A stretch of DNA of 64,000 bases, from contig JAHZBZ010000001.1 of the NCBI GenBank assembly GCA_019423125.1, positions 248,651-312,650 of the forward strand, written 5' to 3'. The position numbers were made by a program, and so were the translations under genes. Each line of letters starts with the position of its first letter. Position 1 is the first letter of the stretch. This stretch comes from Bacillota bacterium (GTDB taxonomy: Bacteria > Bacillota > Clostridia > Christensenellales > Borkfalkiaceae). This document shows, piece by piece, positions 57,050-64,000 of this stretch. The notes under the pieces were generated by a model. It had not been told where the DNA came from, made no database searches, and saw nothing but the letters and a program-made list of their open reading frames with translations.

Positions 57050-59869
57050 TTAGGATGCGTAATTCAGATTGGCGCTGCTCTTGCAGTAATCGCTCCATTC
57101 GGAGTTATTAAAGTTGTAGGTCAGAAGGCGCACGCCGCCGTACATCGCGAAGATGTTCGAATTCTCCGTCGCATAGTTCACTTTCTTGGAACGGAGCGTG
57201 AGGTCGGTGCCGACGCAAAGCGGCAGGGTACGGAACCCGCTGAGCAGGTTGGATTCGATCGCGGACATGATCGCGAGTTTCACGTCCTCGTCGGCGTTCG
57301 CGTATTTCTGGCCCGCCGTCAGCGATTTCTGCCAGTTGTAATAGGTGTCTTCGATCGTCTTTACGCCCTTGCCGTCAAAGTTTGCGGTGACGGAGATCTG
57401 TTCGGTCTTCGGATCGAAGCCGAATTCGATGATCGTCTGCTGTTCTTCGTCGGTAAAGTTGCCGAGCATTCCGTTCGGGTCGCTGTATTCTCCCGAGAAG
57501 GAGTAGTAAACCGCCTCAAGGCCGCCCTGTGCGATCGATTCGAGGCGTCCGCTCTGCTGCGCTTTGAACTCTATCTTGATCTTGCCTTCGAGATCGGTGC
57601 CCTTGGTCGCCGCATCGACCTGCGTCTGCATGTACTGCTGCAGGGAGGTCAGCTGCGCGGAGAGCGCGTTGTTGTAGATGTTGATCTTGACGGTATCGCC
57701 CTTGGTGTAATCGCCCGCGGCGACAGCCTGGTTATACGCTTCGACGAAGTTTGCCTTCGCGCTGTCGATGTCGTATCCCGTGATCGCCTTATAAGCGTCG
57801 TCCAGCGTCTTATACGTCTCGTTTTCGCCGTATTTTACGCCGTACAGGTCGACGATCGCCTGCTTTGCCTGGTCGGTATTGCGGTAGATGCTGTCCGGAT
57901 CGTTTTCCAGGTCATAGTAGTAGTTGCTGTTGATGAAGGAGAACGCCGCCGCCGAACCGACGAGTATGTTCTGCCCGATGTAAGAGCGGTCGAGGCACAG
58001 AGAGAGCGCCTTGCGGAATTCGGTATAGGCAAGGATCCTGCGGTTGCCCTGTCCGTCCGCTTCGATCTTCTGCAGGGACTCTTTGTCCGAATTGAAGGTG
58101 ATGGACCAGGTGTTGCTTGCCGAACGTTTGAGCAGATAATCGCTGAACTTATACTTGTCCATATCGTTCGCGGTCAGTTTGACGGAATCGAGATTGCCCT
58201 TTTCAAATTCGAGCAGAGCCGTCGCCTGGTTGGTGATGATCTGGCAGACGATTTTGTCCGTCTGGAACTGGCCTTCGTGGTAGTTGGTCGCGCCTTCTTT
58301 ATAGCCGTACCAGTTTTCGTTGCGCTCGAATACGAGCTCTTTGTCCTTGGTATAGCTTGCGAGTTTATAGGGCCCGTATCCCATGTAGTTGCCGCTGGTC
58401 GTGCCGTAGCTGGTCAGTGTCAGCGAGCCCTGCTCGGAATATCCCTCGGTGTAGTAGGGCTGATATACGATCCAGTTGTCCGTCAACAGGTACTTCACCT
58501 GCCATGCGGACAGAGAATTTTTGAACACGAGCACAAAGTGCGTATCGTCCTTTTTGAAGATGCCGACCTGCGAGAAGGGAACGCTCTCGTATTCTTCATA
58601 GGTAAGCACGGAAAGAAGATCGTACCAGTTGGGGATCAATGCTCCCAATGCAGAGGAGCTCAGAACGGAAAAGTTGTCCTTGAAATCCTGAACGTTTTCC
58701 GACGTGATTTTTACATATCCGTCGGCGTTGGCGGCCGTTGCGTACTTTTCATTCAGCACATCGAAGACGTTCTCGCCCGACTCCGGATCGAGGAATGCTC
58801 CTGCAACGGTAGCGTTGATACTGTTGTGCAACGCCTCCAGCGTGGGGGAACCTTCCGTGTCGTATGCGAGCGACTTCGTAAAGGAGAAGTACAGCGAACC
58901 TTCTTCGATGAGCTGATTGAGCTGCGCATCTGTGTATGTCGTATCTTTGTGGATCTTTGTATATAAGGGATAGGTCGTGCTCACTTCGCTCAGCGTAAGC
59001 GTCCAGTCGGCGAGGAATTTGGTGCCGACGTTTTCCGCGAGGATAGACATGCCTTCGCGGATGTCCGCCACGTTTGCATCGGTCACGAGGATGTATCCGT
59101 ATTCGTTGGCGGTCGAACCGTATGTCTCGTCAAGGTATTCAAACCAATCGCGGTTTTCGCCGTTTTTGTCTTTGCAGAACATGAGCGCGTTGTTTGTAAA
59201 CATGTCGTGGTAAGCGCGCAGTGCAAGAGCGCCCGCAATAGGGGTACCTTTGTCCAGCGAGAAGTAGAGCGACTTTTCCTGGATGCGCGTCGTCACTTCG
59301 GCTTCGGTGAGCGCCTCGGATATCATCTGATAATTGCCGTCCGAGCCGCTGTTATAATAATTGTTGGCATTATAAAGGGCATAGTTCCCCGTGATGTAGG
59401 TGGAAGCGGCGCTGTTCTTCATTTCGGGGGAGAGTACGCGCTCCATAGACCAAACGTAATCTTCCGCGGTGATCTTCGTGCCGTTTTCCCACGTCGCGTC
59501 GGGGTTGAGTGTGATCTCCCACGCCTTGCCCGTATCGCCCTCGGCGATGCCGTATCCGGTGGTGGTAGCCGTCACGTCTTTGGGGTCGCCGACCGCCATC
59601 TCGTCGATGAATGCATAGGTCGTGCGGTCTTCGCTGAGCGTGAAGTCATACAATCCTATTTCGGTATAGCCTTGCACGTACTCGTCCGCGTCCGTCGTGC
59701 CGTTGTGAGTATTCCATGTCGCGGGGAATTTCGAGATGTACTCGTTGAGCGTATAGCCTGTATCCGAATTCTGGTTGCAGGCGCTCAGAACGGGAAGGAG
59801 CGCTGTCAGTAAAAGCGCCGCCACGAGGGCGAGGGCAATGTACCGGCAGTTCAAAAGTTTTTTTGCCAA
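57050..59869 (-). CDS. oppA: Oligopeptide-binding lipoprotein OppA, enlarged
   Basis: 939 residues, against about 540-600 typical. TTG start at 59869 with AGGAGG 8 nt upstream. Signal peptide with lipobox LSAC (Cys31). SBP_bac_5-type features: IAEGDTGKAWEITLNPDATWENGTKITAEDYVWSMER near the N-terminus, MGYGPYKLASYTKDKELVFERNENWYG, and FRKALSLCLDRSYIGQN. Two extra blocks (about 180-420), each with a SLYFSLDKGTPIAGALALR / SLYFSFTKSLAYDTEGSPTLEALH type repeat, account for much of the added length and look internally duplicated. Captures peptides for the permease. Confidence 0.9.
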   Translation of the reverse strand: MAKKLLNCRYIALALVAALLLTALLPVLSACNQNSDTGYTLNEYISKFPATWNTHNGTTDADEYVQGYTEIGLYDFTLSEDRTTYAFIDEMAVGDPKDVTATTTGYGIAEGDTGKAWEITLNPDATWENGTKITAEDYVWSMERVLSPEMKNSAASTYITGNYALYNANNYYNSGSDGNYQMISEALTEAEVTTRIQEKSLYFSLDKGTPIAGALALRAYHDMFTNNALMFCKDKNGENRDWFEYLDETYGSTANEYGYILVTDANVADIREGMSILAENVGTKFLADWTLTLSEVSTTYPLYTKIHKDTTYTDAQLNQLIEEGSLYFSFTKSLAYDTEGSPTLEALHNSINATVAGAFLDPESGENVFDVLNEKYATAANADGYVKITSENVQDFKDNFSVLSSSALGALIPNWYDLLSVLTYEEYESVPFSQVGIFKKDDTHFVLVFKNSLSAWQVKYLLTDNWIVYQPYYTEGYSEQGSLTLTSYGTTSGNYMGYGPYKLASYTKDKELVFERNENWYGYKEGATNYHEGQFQTDKIVCQIITNQATALLEFEKGNLDSVKLTANDMDKYKFSDYLLKRSASNTWSITFNSDKESLQKIEADGQGNRRILAYTEFRKALSLCLDRSYIGQNILVGSAAAFSFINSNYYYDLENDPDSIYRNTDQAKQAIVDLYGVKYGENETYKTLDDAYKAITGYDIDSAKANFVEAYNQAVAAGDYTKGDTVKINIYNNALSAQLTSLQQYMQTQVDAATKGTDLEGKIKIEFKAQQSGRLESIAQGGLEAVYYSFSGEYSDPNGMLGNFTDEEQQTIIEFGFDPKTEQISVTANFDGKGVKTIEDTYYNWQKSLTAGQKYANADEDVKLAIMSAIESNLLSGFRTLPLCVGTDLTLRSKKVNYATENSNIFAMYGGVRLLTYNFNNSEWSDYCKSSANLNYAS

Positions 59870-59922
59870 GATTGGATCCTCCTGTATAAAAGAAAATAGA
59901 TTAACGGCCTTTTGGCCTCTGT

Positions 59923-59951
59923 ATTATACCATAAAAGCGGATTTATTTCAA
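59923..59951 (-). promoter_or_regulatory. opp operon promoter
   Basis: Minus strand TTGAAA (59946-59951), 17 nt, TATAAT (59923-59928), with a GGCCaaaaGGCC hairpin in the short leader. Confidence 0.75.
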
Positions 59952-60189
59952 CAATTTTCGACAATTTTCTCAAATCTTGTTCATATTGTTCACAGATATG
60001 TTACAAATTTTGCATGATATATGCACGATCTTGTTTTTTTGGAGATCGTGTCGGGCAATGAGAACGGGGCGGCGGATCCACTGTTGCGGGGATGCGGTCG
60101 CTTACGACGGCGTAAACACTGCTCGTAAGCGTTTAGAAGAGAATGCGGACTACAGTTGCCGAACGAAAAGGGGGTTTTGATAATTCCGC
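59952..60189. other. AT-rich divergent intergenic region
   Basis: Between the opp and TIR promoters. Contains a repeat CAATTTTCGACAATTTTC (about 59951-59968) and an ACGATCT/AGATCGT hairpin (about 60027-60049). No gene supported. Confidence 0.45.
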
Positions 60190-60218
60190 TTGAAATATTT
60201 TTGATAGTGTGATATACT
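60190..60218 (+). promoter_or_regulatory. Promoter of the TIR/methyltransferase operon
   Basis: TTGAAA (60190-60195), 17 nt, TATACT (60213-60218). Confidence 0.75.
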
Positions 60219-60291
60219 GAAACTGCAGAGAATCGACCAAGAGTCAGTCCGCGTCGGCGGACGGGATTTTTAACGAAGGCAGGTGATACGC

Positions 60292-61254
60292 ATGGAACAA
60301 TCGACGGAGAGACAGGAGCGCAATTTGCTGGAAGAAGACTTTGATTTGTTCATCGCATATCACGGAACAAACGATGAAGACGGGTCTATGGAAAAAGCGA
60401 GAGAAATTTATCATCTGCTTTCGAAATATGCCAAGTGTTTTTTTAAACCCGTGACCGATCCGACGGGGCGGTTTTCGGACACGCCGAAGGTAGCGAGCCA
60501 TTCAAAGTTGTTTTTGCTCGTTGCCAATCCCTCTGTCGCGGTCAACCGAAAGCAGGAGCTCGCATCGACAGGACTTCTCAAAGAAGTGGACGGCTTTTAT
60601 CAGGCAAATTTCAGCGATACGGCAGGCGGATCGGCAAGGGTATACGCCTATGACGGTCTCACATCCGTGGACGCTGAGAAATTTCACCTCGTATTCCGCG
60701 GTGCGGCGCATTTTTCCGAGGAGGAAAGCGATCGGAGCGAGCAGGATCTCGTGCATTGGGTGCAGTCCGCGATCGCGGGCAATGCGGTTTCTTCCGCACC
60801 GTCTGCATCGCCTGAAGTTTCGCGGCCTCTCCCGATGGCGCGCCAAGCCAAACACCCGTATGAAGGAATTTGGGTCTTGTCGGGGAATTTTACGCGCTTT
60901 CAAGGCGCGAACGTGCCGCACACGAGCGCGGGGCGTTTGGTGCTGATGTGGCGCAACAACATGTATAAAGCGCTGTATTGTTACAGCGTTTCGCGCGCGT
61001 TTCAGGATTCTTCCGTCACGGCGATCTGCGAGGGCGGCTCCGTGCTCGGCAGATCTGCCGCGGGCGAGGAACAGCTCGTCGTGACCTGCAATATCATTGC
61101 AAGAACAACGGTTAAAAAAATGCGCAACAGCAGTATGCAGTTTCAACTGGTGTTGACGCCGCAATATGCGGGCGACGGCAGCATTCTTTCCATGACCTCG
61201 GAATTCAAAACCGCGAACACGGACGGCGTATTGCGTTTTATCAAAGGGGATTGA
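60292..61254 (+). CDS. TIR-like domain protein with C-terminal unknown domain
   Basis: 320 residues; ATG 60292 has GAAGGCAGGTG upstream. Residues about 15-160 follow the TIR order: strand A DFDLFIAYHG, helix A SMEKAREIYHLLSK, strand B AKCFFKPV, strand C SKLFLLVANPSVAV, a helix with Glu98 in GLLKEVDGFYQ (position of the NADase Glu), strand D ARVYAYDG. The C-terminal part (about 190-320) opens with YEGIWVLSGNFTRFQG and has alternating beta strands (RLVLMWRNNMYKALYCY, EEQLVVTCNIIARTTV, SMQFQLVLTPQYAG), of no known family. TIR proteins hydrolyse NAD+ or make cyclic ADP-ribose signals. One nt before the next gene. Confidence 0.6.
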   Translation: MEQSTERQERNLLEEDFDLFIAYHGTNDEDGSMEKAREIYHLLSKYAKCFFKPVTDPTGRFSDTPKVASHSKLFLLVANPSVAVNRKQELASTGLLKEVDGFYQANFSDTAGGSARVYAYDGLTSVDAEKFHLVFRGAAHFSEEESDRSEQDLVHWVQSAIAGNAVSSAPSASPEVSRPLPMARQAKHPYEGIWVLSGNFTRFQGANVPHTSAGRLVLMWRNNMYKALYCYSVSRAFQDSSVTAICEGGSVLGRSAAGEEQLVVTCNIIARTTVKKMRNSSMQFQLVLTPQYAGDGSILSMTSEFKTANTDGVLRFIKGD

Positions 61255-61255
61255 C

Positions 61256-61975
61256 ATGTACGACGAGCGATACGATGACGGAAAAATACGCGGCGGAAAG
61301 TCAGCGTTTATCGGATACGTCCGCCCGTTTTTGAGCGCGGGCATGCAGATGGCGGATTTCGGATGCGGGACCTGCCGAAAAGTCATGCAGTATGCGCCTC
61401 TGGTGGGGAGCGTAGACGCCGTCGACCGCAGCGAGCGCATGTTGCATCGCGCGGCGCAGTCGCTCGAACAGCACGGCATTGAAAATGTCCGTCTTTTTCA
61501 GGGCGATAATCTGAATACGCCCTTCCCTTCGCATTCCTACGACGTTTGCACGGTATCGCTCTCTGCATGGTCCGCGGCGGAGGCGCATCGGCTGCTGAAG
61601 CCGCAGGGACGTTTTTTTATCGAGGCGCTTCTTCCCGACGACAAGGGAGAGATCAAACGCGCGTTCGGCGAGGACGCGCTCGGCGCGCGCGGATATCTCT
61701 ACGGGCAGACCGTCGAGGAGAGAATGATGTACCTGGAAAAATCCGTCCGCGCGTTTTTTTCGATCGAGGACATATCTTTTTTTGAGCAGAAAACGACACT
61801 TTCCGAACAGGGATTTTTAGAATTGTTGGCTCTGACGCCCACCATACGCGGCTTTGACGAGAAAGCGGACGAGGGCGTTCTTAAAGAGCTCATACAAAAC
61901 GGCGAAGTGACATTCACGGAGCGCAGGGTGTTTTTGCGCGCGCTCGCCAAAACGCAAGTGGGGGGATCCTTATGA
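61256..61975 (+). CDS. SAM-dependent methyltransferase (class I), TIR operon
   Basis: 239 residues. Motif I MADFGCGTCRK (about 32-42), acidic post-I end in SVDAVDRSERML, motif II/III region SYDVCTVSLSAWSAAEAHRLLKPQG and RFFIEALLP match the Methyltransf_11/25 fold. Substrate not predictable. It begins 1 nt after the TIR gene and overlaps the following gene by ATGA, so all three are one coupled operon. Confidence 0.85.
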   Translation: MYDERYDDGKIRGGKSAFIGYVRPFLSAGMQMADFGCGTCRKVMQYAPLVGSVDAVDRSERMLHRAAQSLEQHGIENVRLFQGDNLNTPFPSHSYDVCTVSLSAWSAAEAHRLLKPQGRFFIEALLPDDKGEIKRAFGEDALGARGYLYGQTVEERMMYLEKSVRAFFSIEDISFFEQKTTLSEQGFLELLALTPTIRGFDEKADEGVLKELIQNGEVTFTERRVFLRALAKTQVGGSL

Positions 61976-62820
61976 GTGATTGGGAAAAAAAAGAGAATTG
62001 GAACACCATGCGGACGGCGATTTTGACCGCATATCCGAAATTGTTTACCGATATTCCGTATGCGCCGCAGTTGTTTTTCCATGCGATTCGGCTTGCCGTC
62101 GAATACGGCTTTTCCTTCGAGCCGTCGTTGTTTGTCGAAAAGATGTCGCTCGAGATCGAGGCGCGGCACAAGGCGCTCAACGCGGCGCTGAGAGAACAGA
62201 TCGATGCGGACACCCTTGTCGTGGAGCTGGGGGCGGGGCTTTCTCCGCGCAGGCTGGAGTTCACGGACACGGCGTATTGCGAGCTCGATTACCCGCCCAT
62301 CGCCGACATGAAGCGAAGGATCTATGAGAAGATGGGACAGGCACAACGGGCGGATGACGTTTTCGACGTCGATCTGACAGATCTGCAGGCCGTCGAAGAG
62401 TTTTCGAGACATCTGGAGCAGAGGAAATACGCGAAGATCGTTGTCCTGTCGGAAGGGTTGTTCTGGTATCTAAGGCGGGTGCATCTTAGCGGCCTGGTCT
62501 CTTTTTTTTCCGAAAAGTGGAAGGGGCAACATTGGGTCTGGCTGACGGCAGATTGTCCCGTAGCGAAGAAAATACACGCGCCTTATCGGAAGATCATTTC
62601 CGATTCGTCGGATAAAGATCCGAATGAGCGTTTTGTCGATTATGAGGATTTTCGCGCCTTTTTCGAGAGCTGCGGGTGTTCCGTCATGCGCCGAAAACTT
62701 ACTGAGTTTCTTTCTCCCGAAGCGGTTTATGCGGGGAAATTTTTCTCTGTATCGGCGGGCGAGGTCGAGAAACGTATGTGTGAATATACAGATATCGCGT
62801 TGATTGCGCCGCGGCGGTAA
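61972..62820 (+). CDS. SAM-dependent methyltransferase, leucine carboxyl methyltransferase-like
   Basis: 282 residues. Motif I LVVELGAGLSPRRL (about 82-95) and the second-strand acidic motif YCELDYPPIADMKRRI (about 103-118) are those of the PPM1/LCM family, which methylates carboxyl groups. IVVLSEGLFWYLRRVHL corresponds to motif III. N-terminal 80 helical residues form the lid. Different subfamily from the methyltransferase upstream. Start fixed by ATGA overlap. A terminator follows, closing the operon. Confidence 0.85.
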   Translation: MSDWEKKENWNTMRTAILTAYPKLFTDIPYAPQLFFHAIRLAVEYGFSFEPSLFVEKMSLEIEARHKALNAALREQIDADTLVVELGAGLSPRRLEFTDTAYCELDYPPIADMKRRIYEKMGQAQRADDVFDVDLTDLQAVEEFSRHLEQRKYAKIVVLSEGLFWYLRRVHLSGLVSFFSEKWKGQHWVWLTADCPVAKKIHAPYRKIISDSSDKDPNERFVDYEDFRAFFESCGCSVMRRKLTEFLSPEAVYAGKFFSVSAGEVEKRMCEYTDIALIAPRR

Positions 62821-62878
62821 GAAGAGCGCTTTGTCTTGTGCGCTCTTTGCACGCTCCCGACGAACGCGGAAAAAACAG

Positions 62879-62912
62879 AAAAGATCTGCCGAATGTGATC
62901 GGCAGATCTTTT
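62879..62912 (+). terminator. Terminator after the TIR operon
   Basis: AAAAGATCTGCCGA-atgtga-TCGGCAGATCTTTT 14-bp stem, ends in T run; may serve both convergent genes. Confidence 0.85.
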
Positions 62913-62956
62913 GTTATGGCGTAGAAAGGGGATGATTCTTTTCGGGTCATTTCTCT

Positions 62957-63520
62957 TTAAAAATCGGCTTCGGATAAGATCTCTTCGAGCCCGTCATACC
63001 ATTTGTCTTTAAAACAGGAGGAAAGATAATCGTATATCTGTTCTCTTTCTTCCGTTTCGATAAAACCCGTCTTTTCATTGAAGCGTTCGAGCTTTTTCAA
63101 TGTATCCCGCAAAATATTCTTCGCCTGACTTTTTGAGATGCTGTTCGTCATGAGATTTACATAATTTTTTAAGATTTTGTCTATCTCGTCTATTTCTTCC
63201 GCGGAATGAATGTCTGCGCCGTTTTCCGAATCGCTTCGCCACATATCCGCAAGACTTTCGGTTTTCTGTGTCGGAGTCGGAATGTAGTCGATCGTTTTGT
63301 ATTTTTCTTTCAGGTCAATATATTTTTTGAGTTGTCTGTCATATTTTTCTTTTTCGGAATAACTGATACCTCCCTGTTTCTTCCCCGCAAAACAGATGTA
63401 ATTGGATTTTTTTCCGCCTTTTTCATCCCAATCTTCCGATGCCCCGTTGCAAAAATTTACAAAGACATCCGGCCGCCGCGCCTCGAACGAAGCTGTGTCG
63501 CAATACGGCGGCAGGCGCAT
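62957..63520 (-). CDS. Hypothetical charged protein, 5' end uncertain
   Basis: About 187 residues if ATG 63520 is used. The C-terminal ~150 are lysine/glutamate/aspartate-rich helices (SYSEKEKYDRQLKKYIDLKE, KTESLADMWRS, SAEEIDEIDKILKNYVNLM, SQAKNILRDTLKKLERFNEK). The N-terminus runs into the repeat array and has no ribosome site, so the gene may be a truncated fragment. No family recognised. AT-richer than most of the window. Confidence 0.4.
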   Translation of the reverse strand: MRLPPYCDTASFEARRPDVFVNFCNGASEDWDEKGGKKSNYICFAGKKQGGISYSEKEKYDRQLKKYIDLKEKYKTIDYIPTPTQKTESLADMWRSDSENGADIHSAEEIDEIDKILKNYVNLMTNSISKSQAKNILRDTLKKLERFNEKTGFIETEEREQIYDYLSSCFKDKWYDGLEEILSEADF

Positions 63521-63602
63521 TGCATGGGGCGAAGTTTGCCGCGACGAGGCAAGGCATCGCCTTGTGGGAAGAGTAGGGGACGCATTCCAAAATATCAACG
63601 CC

Positions 63603-64000
63603 GCAAGGCTCGCGCGAACTACCGCGAATACGGCATTTCTTTCTACTACCTCTTCCCAACCAGCCAAAACGGCACCCGAATGGGTGCCGTTTTGGTGGTG
63701 GGAAGAGGTAGATATTGCCGAAACCCCTAAAGGGGTCCCCTCGGCAAAGCGTCGCCTTGCGGACGGGCATGGGAATATGGCGCCGAAAAACAATGCCGCA
63801 AGGCTCGCGCGAACTACCGCGAATAAGGCATTTCTTTCTACTACCTCTTTTCGACCAGCCAAAACGGCACCTGAATGGGTGCCGTTTGGTGGTGGGAAGA
63901 GGTTGATATTGCCGAAACCCCTAAAGGGGTCCCCTCGGCAAAGCTTCGCCTTGCGGACGGGCATGGGAATATGGCGCCGAAAAACAATGCCGCAAGGCTC
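63603..64000. repeat. ~195-bp tandem repeat array with large internal hairpins
   Basis: GCAAGGCTCGCGCGAACTAC recurs at 63603 and 63798 and starts again at 63992, giving units of 195 and 194 bp that are highly similar along their whole length. A diverged partial unit precedes (63540-63602). Each unit holds a long inverted repeat (outer CTACCTCTTCCCA/TGGGAAGAGGTAG, inner AACGGCACCC/GGGTGCCGTT) and a smaller ACCCC/GGGGT hairpin. The array runs off the window; no gene is supported in 63521-64000. Confidence 0.85.

Noticed and set aside
63603..64000. Possible CRISPR or insertion sequence
   Set aside because: A 195-bp period without spacers, and no transposase frame; it is a plain tandem repeat.

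Overview
The window looks like a chromosomal piece of a GC-rich, spore-forming Clostridia-type Firmicute, probably an anaerobic gut or rumen bacterium. The reasons are solitary spoVAC, a YlmC/YmxH-type PRC-barrel protein, Gram-positive AAGGAGG ribosome sites, AgrC/AgrA-like LytTR two-component systems, lipobox lipoproteins and membrane-anchored family 3 glycoside hydrolases (GH3). No rRNA, tRNA, CRISPR array or complete insertion sequence was recognised. The first 26 kb and the Opp region are GC-rich housekeeping DNA; parts of 28-31 kb and 47.6-48.5 kb are visibly more AT-rich and carry gene remnants.

Layout: 1-10.8 kb is a rightward housekeeping block (glutamate synthase small subunit, Lon, EngB, a divergent sugar-transferase-like protein, zinc-ribbon protein, RarA, ketopantoate-reductase-like protein, DUF3810 protein, SpoVAC, NUDIX hydrolase). 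10.9-16.4 kb is cassette 1: LytTR regulator, GHKL kinase, permuted GH3 and a small four-helix membrane protein. 16.5-22.4 kb holds an aldo/keto reductase, YlmC, a sirtuin, and an ECF sigma / RsgI-like anti-sigma / RsgI-domain lipoprotein set. 22.4-25.7 kb (minus strand) has a STAND ATPase overlapping a Gfo/Idh/MocA oxidoreductase. 26.1-45.9 kb is a large accessory carbohydrate region: Na+/solute symporter, regulator remnant, signal peptidase, second LytTR/GHKL pair, a 1415-residue surface GH3, a carbohydrate-binding lipoprotein, a third GH3, a truncated kinase, a fourth GH3 with its own small membrane partner, and a lipoprotein. 46.2-48.6 kb is a decay zone (regulator-permease fusion, truncated MarR) around an XRE membrane regulator. 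48.6-59.9 kb (minus) is an oligopeptide ABC transporter with unusually enlarged subunits, followed by a cysteine desulfidase-like enzyme and a YitT protein. 60.3-62.8 kb is a compact operon of a TIR-like protein and two SAM methyltransferases. The window ends in a ~195-bp tandem repeat array.

How parts work together: the GH3 enzymes appear to act at the cell surface on oligosaccharides, with the LytTR systems as likely regulators. The promoters of GH3-1 and GH3-4 share an identical direct-repeat layout (GTCAAAAA, 12 nt, GSYAGAAA, 24 nt, -10), which suggests one LytTR regulon. The ECF sigma gene and the RsgI-domain lipoprotein gene share a CAATAAAA-N14-GTTTA motif, which suggests autoregulation. 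Oligopeptide import may feed cysteine catabolism.

The strongest candidates for undescribed biology are the TIR-like/double-methyltransferase operon, the GH3 / small-membrane-protein cassettes with their shared promoter, the Opp transporter with large helical insertions in both ATPases, and a nested-hairpin element present three times in both orientations next to promoters.
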